A stretch of 64,000 nucleotides of DNA from Streptococcus salivarius (GCF_002094975.1 NZ_CP015283.1:1039501-1103500), one strand, 5' to 3'; shown: positions 44,909-55,928, counted from the stretch's first letter. Translations and numbers: made by a program. The notes: generated from the sequence alone by a model not told the origin.

Positions 44909-47305
44909 ATGGTTTTAGTAGCACAAATTATTGTAGACGTTCCTCTGATGCAGACGGACAGACCTTATAGTTACCTTATCCCTGAAGCTATGCAAGGTCA
45001 AATTGCCATTGGTATGCGAGTGCATGTACCTTTCGGTAAAGGAAATCGTCTATTGCAAGGCTTTGTTATTGGTTTAGAAGAGCAGGAGAACTTGAGAGAC
45101 TTTCCTGAATTAAAACCTATCGCTGAGCTTTTAGATTATGAGCCAGTCCTTAATCAGGATCAACTGGATTTGGCTGATCAGATGCGACATACGGTCTTTT
45201 CCTATAAGATTTCCATCTTGAAGTCAATGCTACCTGGTCTCCTTAATTCCCAGTACGATAAGGTTATCATGGCGACTGATAAACTGGATGAAGAGGATAA
45301 ACAGACTTTTCTTCAGGGGCAGGATCATGTTCTTTTCTCGCAGTTGTCAGAGGAGCAGCGTCAAGCCATTCCTCGTCTGGTCCAGTCTGGGCGTGTAACG
45401 GTTGATTACCTTGCTAAGGATAAGCAGAACATTAAGACTGAGAAGCACTATAGTGTTCAAAAGGGCATTCTTGAGACTTTGGCTATTTCGCAACGGGCTA
45501 AGAGGCGTTTGGAGATGCAAGACTTCTTGCTCGAGAAGAGCGAGCCAGGGAAGGTGGCAGACCTCCACAAGCTTTTTTCACGAGATGTGGTTAAGTTTTT
45601 CATTGAAGCTGGTGCCTTGGTCATCACTGAAGTTGAGGTCAATCGTGCCGACAGCTACTTTGAAAAGGTAGAAAAGACGGATTTTCTTGAGCTTAATGCT
45701 CAACAGGCACATGCTGTTGAAGAAATGACGTGCCAAATCGGACAAGGTGGCAAACCTTTCTTATTGGAAGGGGTAACGGGATCAGGTAAGACAGAGGTCT
45801 ATCTGCATCTTATCGAGAGGACCTTGGCTATGGGGAAAACGGCTATTGTCTTGGTACCAGAGATTTCCCTGACGCCCCAAATGACCAATCGTTTCATTTC
45901 ACGGTTTGGTGACTTGGTGGCCATCATGCATTCAGGCTTGTCAGACGGTGAGAAATTTGACGAGTGGCGTAAGGTTAGATCTGGCCAGGCCAAGGTTGTG
46001 GTAGGAGCACGTTCGGCGATCTTCGCTCCCTTGGACAATATCGGAGCTATCATTATCGATGAGGAACATGAGGCTACTTATAAACAAGAATCCAATCCTC
46101 GCTACCATGCTAGAGATGTGGCCTTGCTTAGGGCTAAGAGTCATGGAGCCGTGCTTGTTCTTGGTTCAGCAACACCTTCTATTGAGACTCGGGCGAGAGC
46201 TCAGAAAGGGGTTTACCATTTTCTTGAGTTGACTCAGAGGGCTAATCCTAATGCCAAAATTCCTCAGGTGGAAGTGGTGGACTTTAAGGATTTTGTGGGC
46301 CGTCAAGAGGCTAGTGATTTTACGCCACCTCTCTTAGAGAAAATCCGAGAACGCTTGGCACGTAAGGAACAAGTCGTGCTAATGTTGAACCGTCGTGGCT
46401 ATTCCTCTTTTGTCATGTGTCGTGACTGTGGCTATGTGGATGATTGTCCCAACTGTGATATTTCATTGACCTTGCACATGGATACTAAGACCATGAATTG
46501 CCACTATTGTGATTTTCAAAAAGCAATACCACATGTCTGTCCTAACTGTCAGAGCCGTCAGATTCGCTATTATGGGACTGGGACACAGAAGGCTTATGAC
46601 CAATTGACGGAACTTTTGCCAGAAGCCAAAGTGATTCGTATGGATGTTGATACGACACGTAAGAAAGGGGCTCACGAGAAACTCTTGGAGGCCTTTGGAA
46701 GTGGTAAGGCCGACATTTTGCTCGGAACCCAGATGATTGCCAAGGGCTTGGATTTTCCAAATGTTACCTTGGTAGGGGTCTTGAATGCAGATACGTCGCT
46801 AAATTTACCAGATTTTCGTTCAGCTGAACGTACCTTCCAACTGTTGACTCAGGTGGCTGGTCGTGCTGGTCGTGCTGACAAGGAAGGGGAAGTTATTATT
46901 CAAACCTATAATCCTAGTCATTATGCCATTCGATTTGCGCAGCAACAGGATTATGAAGGTTTCTATGCCTATGAGATGGGGATTCGCCGTCAGTTGGCCT
47001 ATCCGCCCTATTTCTATACGGTAGGAATTACGCTTTCTCACAAGGATGAAGAGTTTGTGGTTCGCAAGAGCTATGAGGTTATGGCTTATTTAAGAGAGCA
47101 CCTGTCAGACAAGGTGACCTTCCTAGGGCCTACGCCTAAGCCGATTGCCCGAACACATAATCTTTATCATTATCAGATTATTATCAAATACCGTTTTGAG
47201 GATAACTTGGAAGAAACGCTTAATAGGGTCCTTGACATGACTCAGGAGCCTGAGAACAAGGACCTGCGTTTGATTATTGATCACGAACCTCAGAATTTTA
47301 CCTAA
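44909..47305 (+). CDS. priA: Primosomal replication helicase PriA
   Basis: 798 residues. Walker A GVTGSGKTEVY, the DEEH box and helicase C-terminal motifs (RVAGRAGRA-type segment VAGRAGRADKEG) are present. An inserted zinc domain carries paired cysteines in CRDCGYVDDCPNC and HYCDFQKAIPHVCPNC. PriA restarts stalled forks by loading the replicative helicase. A strong AGGAGG precedes the ATG. fmt follows after 17 bases. Confidence 0.96.
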   Translation: MVLVAQIIVDVPLMQTDRPYSYLIPEAMQGQIAIGMRVHVPFGKGNRLLQGFVIGLEEQENLRDFPELKPIAELLDYEPVLNQDQLDLADQMRHTVFSYKISILKSMLPGLLNSQYDKVIMATDKLDEEDKQTFLQGQDHVLFSQLSEEQRQAIPRLVQSGRVTVDYLAKDKQNIKTEKHYSVQKGILETLAISQRAKRRLEMQDFLLEKSEPGKVADLHKLFSRDVVKFFIEAGALVITEVEVNRADSYFEKVEKTDFLELNAQQAHAVEEMTCQIGQGGKPFLLEGVTGSGKTEVYLHLIERTLAMGKTAIVLVPEISLTPQMTNRFISRFGDLVAIMHSGLSDGEKFDEWRKVRSGQAKVVVGARSAIFAPLDNIGAIIIDEEHEATYKQESNPRYHARDVALLRAKSHGAVLVLGSATPSIETRARAQKGVYHFLELTQRANPNAKIPQVEVVDFKDFVGRQEASDFTPPLLEKIRERLARKEQVVLMLNRRGYSSFVMCRDCGYVDDCPNCDISLTLHMDTKTMNCHYCDFQKAIPHVCPNCQSRQIRYYGTGTQKAYDQLTELLPEAKVIRMDVDTTRKKGAHEKLLEAFGSGKADILLGTQMIAKGLDFPNVTLVGVLNADTSLNLPDFRSAERTFQLLTQVAGRAGRADKEGEVIIQTYNPSHYAIRFAQQQDYEGFYAYEMGIRRQLAYPPYFYTVGITLSHKDEEFVVRKSYEVMAYLREHLSDKVTFLGPTPKPIARTHNLYHYQIIIKYRFEDNLEETLNRVLDMTQEPENKDLRLIIDHEPQNFT

Positions 47306-47322
47306 TCTAGAAAAGGAAGAAT

Positions 47323-48258
47323 ATGACAAAATTAGTATTTATGGGAACGCCTGCCTTTTCAGCGACAGTGCTGGAAGGACTTTTGACCGATGAGCGTTAT
47401 GATATTGTCGCTGTGGTGACGCAACCAGACCGTGCTGTCGGCCGTAAAAAAGAAATCCGCATGACACCGGTCAAGGAAGTAGCCTTGGCGCATGACTTGT
47501 CAATTTATCAACCTGAAAAGTTGTCAGGTTCTGAGGAAATGGCACAGCTTATGGCACTTGGTGCTGATGGAATTGTTACTGCGGCTTATGGACAATTTTT
47601 GCCAAGCAAGTTACTTGATAGCATGGATTTTGCAGTGAATGTCCACGCTTCACTCCTGCCAAAATACCGTGGTGGAGCACCTATCCACTATGCCATTATT
47701 AATGGTGATGCAGAAGCAGGTGTGACCATTATGGAAATGGTCAAGGAAATGGATGCTGGTGACATGGTTAGCCAAAAGGCCTTGCCAATTCTTGACGAGG
47801 ATAATGTTGGTACTATGTTTGAAAAATTGGCAGTCTTGGGTCGTGACCTCTTGCTTGAAACCTTGCCTGCCTATATCGCTGGAAAAATCAAACCTGTTCC
47901 TCAAGATGCCAGTCAAGTAACGTTTTCGCCAAATATTAGCCCAGAAGAGGAGCGTCTTGATTGGAATAAGCCGGCTCGTGACATCTTCAATCAAATCCGT
48001 GGTATGTACCCATGGCCTGTGGCCCATACCTTGCTTGATGGCAAACGTTTCAAAATTTATGAGGCGGACTTGGCAGAAGGTCAAGGACAGGCTGGTCATA
48101 TTATTGAAAAAACCAAGAAGAGTTTGGTAGTTGCGACTGGTCAAGGAGCCATTTCGCTTAAGACAGTTCAACCTGCAGGAAAACCTCGTATGGCTATTGC
48201 TGATTTCCTTAATGGGGTCGGACGCAATCTTGAAGTAGGTGATGCATTTGGCCAATGA
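47323..48258 (+). CDS. fmt: Methionyl-tRNA formyltransferase
   Basis: 311 residues. [15 protein letters not shown] at the N-terminus and [18 protein letters not shown] (formyl-transfer site with Asn/His) are diagnostic. It formylates initiator Met-tRNA using 10-formyl-THF. Its last codons overlap the start of rsmB, giving coupled translation. Confidence 0.96.
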   Translation: MTKLVFMGTPAFSATVLEGLLTDERYDIVAVVTQPDRAVGRKKEIRMTPVKEVALAHDLSIYQPEKLSGSEEMAQLMALGADGIVTAAYGQFLPSKLLDSMDFAVNVHASLLPKYRGGAPIHYAIINGDAEAGVTIMEMVKEMDAGDMVSQKALPILDEDNVGTMFEKLAVLGRDLLLETLPAYIAGKIKPVPQDASQVTFSPNISPEEERLDWNKPARDIFNQIRGMYPWPVAHTLLDGKRFKIYEADLAEGQGQAGHIIEKTKKSLVVATGQGAISLKTVQPAGKPRMAIADFLNGVGRNLEVGDAFGQ

Positions 48259-49570
48259 TTGGAAAAAAACAGCTCGTGGACAGGCACTTGAAGTCTTAGA
48301 AGAAGTCTTTCAGGAAGGGGCTTACTCAAATATTGCTCTCAATGCACATCTGAGCAAGTCACAGCTGACAGATAAGGACAAGGCCTTGGTGACGGAAATT
48401 GTCTATGGGACCGTGGCTCGTAAGATTACTTTGGAGTGGATTCTAGCCCATGTTATTGAGGACCGTGATAAGCTTGAACCTTGGGTTTATGACTTATTAC
48501 TTTTGAGCCTTTATCAGTTGGTCTATTTAGATAAGATTCCAGCCCATGCGGTAGTTAATGATGCCGTTTCTATTGCTAAAAATCGTGGCAATAAAAAGGG
48601 TGCTGAGAAGCTGGTAAATGCGGTTCTTCGTAAACTATCTAGCCACCCTTTGCCAGATCCAAGCCAGATTAAACGTGTCAATAAACGCTATTCTGTTCAG
48701 TATTCTCTACCTGTATGGTTGGTTAAAAAACTTATCGACCAGTACGGGGAAGACCGTGCCCTTGCTATTTTCCAAAGCCTCTTTGTGAGAAACAAGGCTA
48801 GTGTGCGTGTAACGGATGCGTCACGTTTGAAAGAGATAGAGGAGGCTACTGGGGCTGAGCGTTCAGTCCTATCACCAGTCGGGCTTGTTAAGTCTTCAGG
48901 TTACTTTGCTGGGACAGATTATTTTAAAGAGGGATTATTGACCATTCAGGATGAGACCAGTCAACTGGTTGCACCAACTTTAGGGATTCTAGGTGAGGAA
49001 GAAATCCTGGATGCCTGTGCGGCACCTGGTGGTAAGACGGTACATATGGCCTCTTATTTGACGAGTGGACATGTGACGGCGCTTGACCTCTATGATCATA
49101 AGCTTGCCCTTATCGAAGAAAATGCCCAACGTCTTGGCCTAGCTGATAAGGTTAAGACACAGAAACTGGATGCTAGTCAGGTACATCAAGTCTTTCCGGC
49201 TGATAGTTTTGACAAGATTTTAGTGGATGCTCCTTGTTCAGGGATTGGACTCATTCGTCGGAAACCCGACATCAAATATAACAAGGACCTCCAAGACTTT
49301 GAGTCCCTTAAGGCTGTGCAGTTGGATATCCTATCCAGCGTTTGTCAAACCCTACGAAAAGGTGGTATAATAACATATAGTACTTGCACCATCATAGCAG
49401 AAGAAAATCAAGAGGTGATTCAAGCCTTTCTTGAGAGCCATCCTGATTTTGAGCAAGTTGCCTTAGACCATCCATGTAAAGACATCGTGGTCAATGGCTG
49501 TTTGGCAATTACCCCCGAACAGTATCTAACTGATGGTTTTTTCATCGCACAGTTGCGTAAAAAAGCTTAG
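48242..49570 (+). CDS. rsmB: 16S rRNA m5C967 methyltransferase RsmB
   Basis: About 442 residues (Sun/RsmB). An N-terminal NusB-like RNA-binding domain is followed by the SAM fold with [31 protein letters not shown] and YSTCTI, the last two carrying the two catalytic cysteines. The start is uncertain: GTG at 48239 or ATG at 48242, both with AAGTAGG upstream. It overlaps fmt by about 17 bases. Confidence 0.93.
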   Translation: MHLANDWKKTARGQALEVLEEVFQEGAYSNIALNAHLSKSQLTDKDKALVTEIVYGTVARKITLEWILAHVIEDRDKLEPWVYDLLLLSLYQLVYLDKIPAHAVVNDAVSIAKNRGNKKGAEKLVNAVLRKLSSHPLPDPSQIKRVNKRYSVQYSLPVWLVKKLIDQYGEDRALAIFQSLFVRNKASVRVTDASRLKEIEEATGAERSVLSPVGLVKSSGYFAGTDYFKEGLLTIQDETSQLVAPTLGILGEEEILDACAAPGGKTVHMASYLTSGHVTALDLYDHKLALIEENAQRLGLADKVKTQKLDASQVHQVFPADSFDKILVDAPCSGIGLIRRKPDIKYNKDLQDFESLKAVQLDILSSVCQTLRKGGIITYSTCTIIAEENQEVIQAFLESHPDFEQVALDHPCKDIVVNGCLAITPEQYLTDGFFIAQLRKKA

Positions 49571-49613
49571 GGTTACAGAGGAGGAAATGCTGACGCAAGT
49601 CAGAAAGAAAACT

Positions 49614-50351
49614 ATGGAAATATCATTATTAACGGACATTGGCCAAAAACGGTCAAACAACCAAGATTTTGTTAATAAATTTGTCAACCAAGCTGGTGTT
49701 ACCCTTGTCGTTGTTGCAGATGGAATGGGTGGACACCGTGCTGGAAATATTGCCAGTGAGATGTCAGTGACTGACCTTGGTCGTGACTGGATTAACACTG
49801 ATTTTCGTGAGTTGAGTCAAATTCGTGATTGGATGATTGCTGCCATTGATGCAGAAAATCGTAAAATCTATGAACTTGGCCAAAACGAAGAATATAAGGG
49901 AATGGGAACAACTATTGAGGTTCTTGCCTTTGTTGATAACGCTGTGATTTTTGCTCATGTTGGGGATTCACGTATTGCCCTTATCCGTAATGGTGAGTAT
50001 AAGCAATTGACGAATGACCACTCTTTGGTCAATGCTCTGATTAAGGCTGGTCAATTGACAAAAGAGGAAGCAGCTGTTCATCCACAACGTAATATTATTA
50101 CACAATCTGTAGGGCAGGCCGCTCCAATTGAAGCTGATCTTGGTGTCCAACAATTGGAACCAGGAGACTATATTCTGGCTAATTCAGACGGCCTAACTAA
50201 CATGATTTCAACCGAACAGATTGTTCATATTGTTAACAGTCCTGGTTTCCTTGAAGAAAAAACCAGTCGTCTAGTAGCCGCTGCTAATGAGGCAGGTGGT
50301 CTTGACAATATTACCGTTGCCCTCGTTAAAGTAGAAAGTGAGGAAGGATAA
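49614..50351 (+). CDS. pppL: PP2C-type protein phosphatase
   Basis: 245 residues (PppL/PhpP/Stp1). The metal-binding motifs [29 protein letters not shown] and DNITVALV are in order. It removes phosphates placed by StkP. I start at the ATG giving [11 protein letters not shown], the family N-terminus; an earlier ATG at 49587 is only two bases from AGAGGAGG. It overlaps stkP by one base (TAATG). Confidence 0.94.
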   Translation: MEISLLTDIGQKRSNNQDFVNKFVNQAGVTLVVVADGMGGHRAGNIASEMSVTDLGRDWINTDFRELSQIRDWMIAAIDAENRKIYELGQNEEYKGMGTTIEVLAFVDNAVIFAHVGDSRIALIRNGEYKQLTNDHSLVNALIKAGQLTKEEAAVHPQRNIITQSVGQAAPIEADLGVQQLEPGDYILANSDGLTNMISTEQIVHIVNSPGFLEEKTSRLVAAANEAGGLDNITVALVKVESEEG

Positions 50352-52231
50352 TGATCCAAGTTGGCAAATTGTTTGCTGGACGTTATCGAATCCTTAAAGC
50401 TATCGGACGTGGTGGTATGGCGGATGTTTATCTGGCTAATGACCTGATCTTGGATAATGAGAAAGTGGCCATTAAGGTGCTTCGTACTAATTATCAAACC
50501 GATCAGGTAGCTGTGGCACGTTTCCAGCGTGAAGCACGTGCCATGGCAGAACTCAGTCATCCCAATATCGTTGCAATCCGAGACATTGGCGAAGAAGACG
50601 GCCAGCAGTTCTTGGTGATGGAGTACGTGGATGGTTCGGACTTGAAGAAATATATTCAAGACCATGCACCACTTTCTAACCAAGATGTTGTGCGTATTAT
50701 GGGAGAGATTCTTTCTGCCATGACTCTTGCCCATCAAAAGGGTATTATCCACCGTGACCTTAAGCCACAAAACGTTCTTTTAACTAAGGACGGTAGGGCC
50801 AAAGTTACAGACTTCGGGATTGCGGTTGCCTTTGCAGAGACTAGTTTGACTCAAACCAATTCTATGTTGGGTTCTGTCCACTACCTCTCACCAGAGCAGG
50901 CGCGTGGATCTAAAGCAACTATCCAAAGTGATATCTATGCTATGGGTATCATGCTCTTTGAAATGTTGACAGGGCGTATTCCATATGATGGTGATAGTGC
51001 AGTTACCATCGCTCTTCAGCATTTCCAAAAACCATTACCATCAATCTTGGCTGAGAATCATAATGTTCCTCAGGCATTGGAAAATGTGGTTATTCGAGCG
51101 ACAGCTAAAAAGCTTGAAAATCGTTATAACAGTACTTTGGAAATGAGCCGAGATTTAGTAACTAGCTTATATCCTAGCCATAGCCGTGATGCGAAGGTAG
51201 TCTTTGATGACATGACGGATACTAAGACTTTGCCTAAGGTTACTCCAGTTCCGTCAGTAAGCTCTGAGAAAAAGGCAACTGCCAAGTCATCAGAGTCAAA
51301 ACAAGCTGTAAGTAAGCAACCAAGGAAAAATTCAACACTAGCTAAGAATAAAAAGAAGAAAAAAAAGAAAAGCTTTTTCTCGACATCACTCAAGGTATTC
51401 CTGGGGTTGGTCTTTATCGGGATTATCATTTTTGCCTATTTGGTATTTACCAACCCTGATAGTACTCAGGTGCCTAACGTGGTCGGTCAAGAGTTGTCCA
51501 CAGCTCAGACTAAAATTGAGGGTGCTGGATTTAAGGTAGGTGAAGTTAAGGAAGTGGAAGATGACTCTGTCGATACAGGCAAGGTCGTAAAGACTGATCC
51601 TACAGCTGGAACCACACGAAAAGAAGGATCAAGCATTGATATCTATGTTTCTTCTGGTAGTAAAGGTTTCGCTTTGAAAGACTACAAAGGTAAAAATTAT
51701 AAGGATGCCATTGAGGATTTAACTTCGAATTATGGCGTTTCTGAGGACCAAATTGATATTCAGCATGTCGAAGACGACAGTGCTGAAGAGGGAGAAATCC
51801 TATCTCAAAGTCCAGGTAAAAACAAGTCTTTCAATCCTAAGGATAGTAAGGCCAAGATTAAGTTCCGTGTGGCAACTCCTAAGACAGTTACCATGCCTGA
51901 TGTGACTGGTTTGACGGTTTCAACAGCGGTTCAAACCTTGAATCGTAAGAGTATCTCAAGTAGTAGCATCGAGTATCATGACTATAATACTGGTGCTAAG
52001 TTAGACAAGGATAAGGTTCCTAGCAGTACAGAGGTCCTTTATCAAGATCCACAAGCTGGTACAAGTGTTGATGGTACAGTGATTCTCTATGTTTCGGTTG
52101 CAACAGCAAGTTCAAGCCTACAGTCAAGCTCAAGCAGTACGACACATTCGTCATCGACGAGCTCAAGTACTGAAAGCACAAGCTCTAGTACTGAAACACC
52201 GACAGAGGCTACTCACACAGACCAACAATAG
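50351..52231 (+). CDS. stkP: Serine/threonine kinase StkP/PknB with PASTA domains
   Basis: 626 residues. The kinase domain covers about residues 12-270 ([26 protein letters not shown]). A Lys-rich stretch precedes one transmembrane helix near 343-363. Outside are three PASTA units at about 368-437, 438-512 and 513-586, which sense muropeptides and lipid II. A Ser/Thr-rich tail of about 40 residues ends the protein. Pneumococcal StkP has four PASTA units, so this one is shorter. It pairs with pppL to control division and wall synthesis. Confidence 0.95.
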   Translation: MIQVGKLFAGRYRILKAIGRGGMADVYLANDLILDNEKVAIKVLRTNYQTDQVAVARFQREARAMAELSHPNIVAIRDIGEEDGQQFLVMEYVDGSDLKKYIQDHAPLSNQDVVRIMGEILSAMTLAHQKGIIHRDLKPQNVLLTKDGRAKVTDFGIAVAFAETSLTQTNSMLGSVHYLSPEQARGSKATIQSDIYAMGIMLFEMLTGRIPYDGDSAVTIALQHFQKPLPSILAENHNVPQALENVVIRATAKKLENRYNSTLEMSRDLVTSLYPSHSRDAKVVFDDMTDTKTLPKVTPVPSVSSEKKATAKSSESKQAVSKQPRKNSTLAKNKKKKKKKSFFSTSLKVFLGLVFIGIIIFAYLVFTNPDSTQVPNVVGQELSTAQTKIEGAGFKVGEVKEVEDDSVDTGKVVKTDPTAGTTRKEGSSIDIYVSSGSKGFALKDYKGKNYKDAIEDLTSNYGVSEDQIDIQHVEDDSAEEGEILSQSPGKNKSFNPKDSKAKIKFRVATPKTVTMPDVTGLTVSTAVQTLNRKSISSSSIEYHDYNTGAKLDKDKVPSSTEVLYQDPQAGTSVDGTVILYVSVATASSSLQSSSSSTTHSSSTSSSTESTSSSTETPTEATHTDQQ

Positions 52232-52253
52232 TTTTTAATAATTGAGACATAAT

Positions 52254-52283
52254 AAAGAGAGGTTCTTCAATCTCTCTTTTTTC
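52254..52283 (+). terminator. Terminator of stkP
   Basis: AAAGAGAG and CTCTCTTT arms around a 10-base loop, followed by a T run. Confidence 0.75.
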
Positions 52284-52320
52284 TTATCTAGAGTTCTTGT
52301 CAATAGCTTAAAAGGCCTGC

Positions 52321-52349
52321 TTGCCAGGGGTCAGAGATTCTTTTATAAT
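52321..52349 (+). promoter_or_regulatory. Promoter of the potassium channel gene
   Basis: TTGCCA at 52321-52326, a 17-base spacer, TATAAT at 52344-52349. Confidence 0.75.
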
Positions 52350-52376
52350 GAAGACATCACATATAGGAGAGACGCT

Positions 52377-53135
52377 ATGAGAAACCGTAGAAAACTGAGA
52401 AGGTATATCATTACCTACGATATCGTCATGACGGTCCTGGCCCTGATTTCCATAGGTTTGGTTATCTTTGATTTAGTTGGCTTAATTTCAATTGGAAGGC
52501 GACCTTTCAGAGTGATAGATCAGTCTATAACGCTCATCTTTGCCATTGATTATGCGATTCGTTTCTCCCTGGCACCTCGTAAGCGAATTTTTGTTAAAAC
52601 GCATGTATTAGACTTGTTGGCTATTATTCCCTACAATGAAGTCTTTACTTTCCTCCGTTTTTCAAGGGTGGGACGCTTTGCCAGATTGGCCAAACTCTCA
52701 CGCTTAATTGGTTTGAGTAGCAAGCTCAAGCACATTTCCAATCGCATTAATCGCAGAAATGGCTTTTATTTTCTACTTTCGGTTAATAGTATTATCATCC
52801 TTATCAGTAGTGCCGTTATTGCCCGAGTAGAGCACCATAATTTTATTGATGCTATTTGGTGGTCTGTAGCAACGGTTACTACGGTAGGTTATGGCGATAT
52901 CGTTCCTCGAACATTGGTAGGTAAGGCCGTTGCGGTCGTCCTTATGTTTAGTGGGATTGCCACTCTGGGGTTGTTAACAAGCTCTCTCAATAATATTTTT
53001 GTGCGGTCAGGTCGTCAGACTGAAAGAAAATTGGCTGAGATTGAGAAGGAGTTGGCAGAGCAGCGTGTCATACTGGAGGAAATCAGAAGTACGGTGCAAC
53101 TCATAAATAGCAAAATGGACGAAACTGACGATTAA
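52377..53135 (+). CDS. Six-helix potassium channel, Kv type
   Basis: 252 residues. The selectivity filter TTVGYGD (about residues 167-173) lies between the last two helices. An Arg/Lys-rich S4-like segment, FLRFSRVGRFARLAKLSRLI, suggests a voltage-sensor-type fold, and a short C-terminal coiled coil could help tetramer assembly. The start at 52377 follows AGGAGAG and lies 28 bases after its own -10 box, which rules out an earlier in-frame start. It is monocistronic. Confidence 0.9.
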   Translation: MRNRRKLRRYIITYDIVMTVLALISIGLVIFDLVGLISIGRRPFRVIDQSITLIFAIDYAIRFSLAPRKRIFVKTHVLDLLAIIPYNEVFTFLRFSRVGRFARLAKLSRLIGLSSKLKHISNRINRRNGFYFLLSVNSIIILISSAVIARVEHHNFIDAIWWSVATVTTVGYGDIVPRTLVGKAVAVVLMFSGIATLGLLTSSLNNIFVRSGRQTERKLAEIEKELAEQRVILEEIRSTVQLINSKMDETDD

Positions 53136-53154
53136 GATTTTTGAATGAAAGACG

Positions 53155-53183
53155 GTGTTTCCTTTAATGGAGGCACTTTTTTT
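53155..53183 (+). terminator. Terminator of the channel gene
   Basis: GTGTTTCC and GGAGGCAC arms (two G-T wobbles) around TTTAAT, then seven T. Confidence 0.6.
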
Positions 53184-53237
53184 GCTTTCTGCGGCTCCTT
53201 TTCTATCTTGCTTAGTCGGTGCTCAAACTGGGTCCTT

Positions 53238-53266
53238 TTGTCAATTGCCTTAAAATTTGATAGAAT
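53238..53266 (+). promoter_or_regulatory. Promoter of liaFSR
   Basis: TTGTCA at 53238-53243, a 17-base spacer, TAGAAT at 53261-53266. I did not recognise a LiaR operator. Confidence 0.55.
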
Positions 53267-53298
53267 GAAGCCTGTATACTTTTATTTGAGAGGTCCTT

Positions 53299-53997
53299 AT
53301 GACCAAATTTAATTTTTTCTTAGTGGTGGAAGCCCTGCTTTTGACTCTGGGTCTGATCACCATCTTTAATAATGATATTACCAGTTTTATTTTCATTCTG
53401 GTCTTGACCTTGTTGGCCGTTCGCTTTTTTAACAAGGAGTCCAAGAGTGACTTTGTCTTGACCATCAGTTTGATCTCACTTTTTCTGGTTTCCATGTGGA
53501 ATATCTATGTGGTACTTGCTATCCTAGTGGGTGTGGCCTATGTCATGATAAACCATTTCTCACAGGTTAAGAAAAAGAATCGCTATGCCCTCATTCAATT
53601 CAAAGAAGATAATTTGAATCCTCGGGCTGTCCGAAATCAGTGGATTGGGACTCGTATGGAACCTGTCAGTGATCGTTATGACTTTGATGATATCAATATC
53701 ATCCGTTTCTTTGGGACAGATGTGATTGATTTGACTCAGGTTATTGTTTCGGGGCGAGATAATGTCGTGATTTTGCAGAAACTGTATGGACCGACGACTA
53801 TCTTGGTACCAATTGATGTTTCCGTTAAACTCAACATATCGGCAATCTATAGCTCTGTCACCTTCTTTAATGAAGATGAATACGACCTCCGTTATGAAAG
53901 CTTGACCTTGCAGGAGGCGGAGTATGAGCATGCTCATCGGACGGTTAAATTGATTCTCAATGTGGGAGCTGGACCAGTGGAGGTACGTCGCAAATGA
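53299..53997 (+). CDS. liaF: LiaF, membrane regulator of LiaSR
   Basis: 232 residues. Three or four hydrophobic segments fill the first 90 residues, followed by a soluble DUF2154-like domain (WIGTRMEPVSDRYDFDDINI, FGTDVIDL). LiaF keeps the LiaS sensor silent until envelope stress. It overlaps liaS by 4 bases (ATGA), and the three genes form one operon. Confidence 0.9.
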   Translation: MTKFNFFLVVEALLLTLGLITIFNNDITSFIFILVLTLLAVRFFNKESKSDFVLTISLISLFLVSMWNIYVVLAILVGVAYVMINHFSQVKKKNRYALIQFKEDNLNPRAVRNQWIGTRMEPVSDRYDFDDINIIRFFGTDVIDLTQVIVSGRDNVVILQKLYGPTTILVPIDVSVKLNISAIYSSVTFFNEDEYDLRYESLTLQEAEYEHAHRTVKLILNVGAGPVEVRRK

Positions 53998-55004
53998 AGA
54001 AACAGTACCTATTTTTAATCCTGATTTACTCGGTGGTTGTTTTGGTTGGCGTTACCCTTGTAGTGATGGATAGCTTTAACCTCAACTTTTCACTGGTTTT
54101 CGGCAATCTGTCTCAGGCCTTCCACTTCCTTTTTAACATGTTTTTTGTGGTTCTGAGTTTGCTCATTTTGCTTTATATTCTCTGGGCCATTGCCAATGAT
54201 AACAGTATGCGTTCAGTCAATCAGGATTTACGCCGCATTATCAATAATCAACCAGTCAAACGTCAGGGAGATATTGAGTTAGACAAGAATATGATGCGCC
54301 TGTCTCATAAGATGCGTAAATTGACTAAGGACTTGCAGAAAACTGAGAATGCCCAAGCTCTACAAAGTCGTGATATTATCAAGAAGGAGAGAGGTCGTAT
54401 TGCTCGGGACCTTCACGATACCGTTAGTCAGGAACTTTTTGCGGCTAGTATGATCTTATCTGGTGTATCTCAGATGGCGGATCAGCTAAGTAAGGAAGAT
54501 TTGCATAATCAAATCCAGGCGGTTGAGGCTATGCTGACGGACGCTCAAAATGATATGCGTGTCTTGCTTTTGCATCTTCGTCCGACAGAGCTTGAGAACA
54601 AGACCTTGCAAGAAGGCTTGCAGATGATCCTTAAGGAATTAACCGATAAATCCAATATTCATGTCGTCTACAAGGATATGGTTAAGAAAGTGCCCAAGCG
54701 TATTGAAAATAATCTCTTTAGGATTGCCCAAGAGTTTATCTCTAATACCCTTAAACACGCCAAGGCTAGCCAGATAGAGGTTTATCTCTATCAAAATAGT
54801 CAGGAAATTCAATTGAAAATGTTGGATAATGGTGTTGGTTATGACTTAAATGCGTCGACTGACGAGATGAGTTATGGCTTGAAAAATATCCAAGAGCGTG
54901 TCGATGAAATGGCAGGAACTGTGCAGTTCCTATCAGCTAAAGGTAAGGGGACGTCTATTGATGTCCGTGTACCGATATTAAGAGGAGAAGACAATGTCGA
55001 ATAA
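53994..55004 (+). CDS. liaS: Sensor histidine kinase LiaS
   Basis: 336 residues with two N-terminal transmembrane helices and a very short outer loop, an intramembrane-sensing layout. The HisKA_3 dimer domain has RGRIARDLHDTVSQELFAAS, with the phospho-histidine at about residue 141, and the ATPase domain has NTLKHAKASQIEV and GYGLKNIQERV. It phosphorylates LiaR under wall-antibiotic stress. It overlaps liaR by 11 bases. Confidence 0.93.
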   Translation: MKKQYLFLILIYSVVVLVGVTLVVMDSFNLNFSLVFGNLSQAFHFLFNMFFVVLSLLILLYILWAIANDNSMRSVNQDLRRIINNQPVKRQGDIELDKNMMRLSHKMRKLTKDLQKTENAQALQSRDIIKKERGRIARDLHDTVSQELFAASMILSGVSQMADQLSKEDLHNQIQAVEAMLTDAQNDMRVLLLHLRPTELENKTLQEGLQMILKELTDKSNIHVVYKDMVKKVPKRIENNLFRIAQEFISNTLKHAKASQIEVYLYQNSQEIQLKMLDNGVGYDLNASTDEMSYGLKNIQERVDEMAGTVQFLSAKGKGTSIDVRVPILRGEDNVE

Positions 55005-55638
55005 GATTAATGTGATTTTGGTCGATGACCATGAGATGGTCCGTTTGGGACTTAAGAGTTTCTTGAATCTCCAAGGAGATGTAGAAGTCGTTGGAGAGGC
55101 AGGGAATGGTCGAGAGGGTGTCGATCTTGCCTTGGAACTGCGTCCGGATGTCGTCGTTATGGACCTTGTTATGCCTGAATTAGATGGTGTTCAAGCGACT
55201 TTGGAATTGCTCAAAGAGTGGCCTGAAGCCAAGATTTTGGTTTTGACTAGCTATTTGGACAATGAAAAAATTTACCCAGTCATTGAAGCTGGTGCCAAAG
55301 GCTATATGCTTAAAACCAGCAGTGCGGCAGAGATACTCAATAGTATCCGAAAGGTTTACCGTGGTGAAGAAGCTATCGAAACTGAGGTGGACAATAAGAT
55401 TAAATACCATGATAGTCATCCGGACCTACACGACGACTTGACGGCACGTGAACGTGATATCTTGGCCCTTCTGGCTAAGGGGTATGACAATCAAACTATT
55501 GCTAATGAGCTATTTATTTCATTGAAGACCGTTAAAACTCACGTGTCTAATATCCTTGGAAAACTTAATGTCGATGACCGTACTCAGGCTGTTGTTTATG
55601 CCTTTAGACATCATTTGGTTTCGCAGGATGATGAATAA
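54994..55638 (+). CDS. liaR: Response regulator LiaR
   Basis: 214 residues, NarL/FixJ type. The receiver has VDDHEMVR and MDLVMPELDG with the phospho-aspartate near residue 55, and a LuxR-type helix-turn-helix ends the protein (LLAKGYDNQTIANELFISLK, TVKTHVSNIL). It activates cell-envelope stress genes when phosphorylated by LiaS. A GAGGAGA site lies in the liaS end. Confidence 0.94.
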   Translation: MSNKINVILVDDHEMVRLGLKSFLNLQGDVEVVGEAGNGREGVDLALELRPDVVVMDLVMPELDGVQATLELLKEWPEAKILVLTSYLDNEKIYPVIEAGAKGYMLKTSSAAEILNSIRKVYRGEEAIETEVDNKIKYHDSHPDLHDDLTARERDILALLAKGYDNQTIANELFISLKTVKTHVSNILGKLNVDDRTQAVVYAFRHHLVSQDDE

Positions 55639-55780
55639 AGCTATCAACTAAGTTTGTTATCTAGGGGTCAGGGAGGGGGATCATAACTATTAACCCTAAC
55701 TCGGATTTTGCGAGTCAAATTCTTTGACTTTATTTCTAGCAAAACATATAATTAAACCATCCTAAAACTTTTCTTTTTTC

Positions 55781-55832
55781 ATATGAGGTTGAAGCGACCT
55801 CATATCATCTATCTAAGTTCGCTTAGATGATG
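55781..55832 (+). repeat. Pair of hairpins after liaR
   Basis: ATATGAGGT/ACCTCATAT with a 7-base loop (55781-55805), then ATCTAAG-TTCG-CTTAGAT with a stable UUCG-type tetraloop (55811-55828). They lie in a 303-base gap without a recognisable gene, between liaR and the tRNAs. Confidence 0.6.
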
Positions 55833-55848
55833 AAATCTCCTAACTCCT

Positions 55849-55877
55849 AGCAATCGGTATTTCCGGTTGCTTTTTTT
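55849..55877 (+). terminator. Terminator before the tRNA promoter
   Basis: AGCAATCGG and CCGGTTGCT (one wobble) around TATTT, then a T run. It probably ends liaFSR read-through or a small transcript from this gap. Confidence 0.75.
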
Positions 55878-55899
55878 GAAAAAAAGTTTAAAAAAAGTG

Positions 55900-55928
55900 T
55901 TGACAGCCCACTAGTTTTTCTGTAGAAT
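55900..55928 (+). promoter_or_regulatory. Promoter of the tRNA pair
   Basis: TTGACA at 55900-55905, a 17-base spacer, TAGAAT at 55923-55928, 13 bases before tRNA-Gln. Confidence 0.75.

Noticed and set aside
47650..48255. 201-codon minus-strand open frame over fmt
   Set aside because: No recognisable domain and no ribosome binding site; fmt is intact on the other strand.
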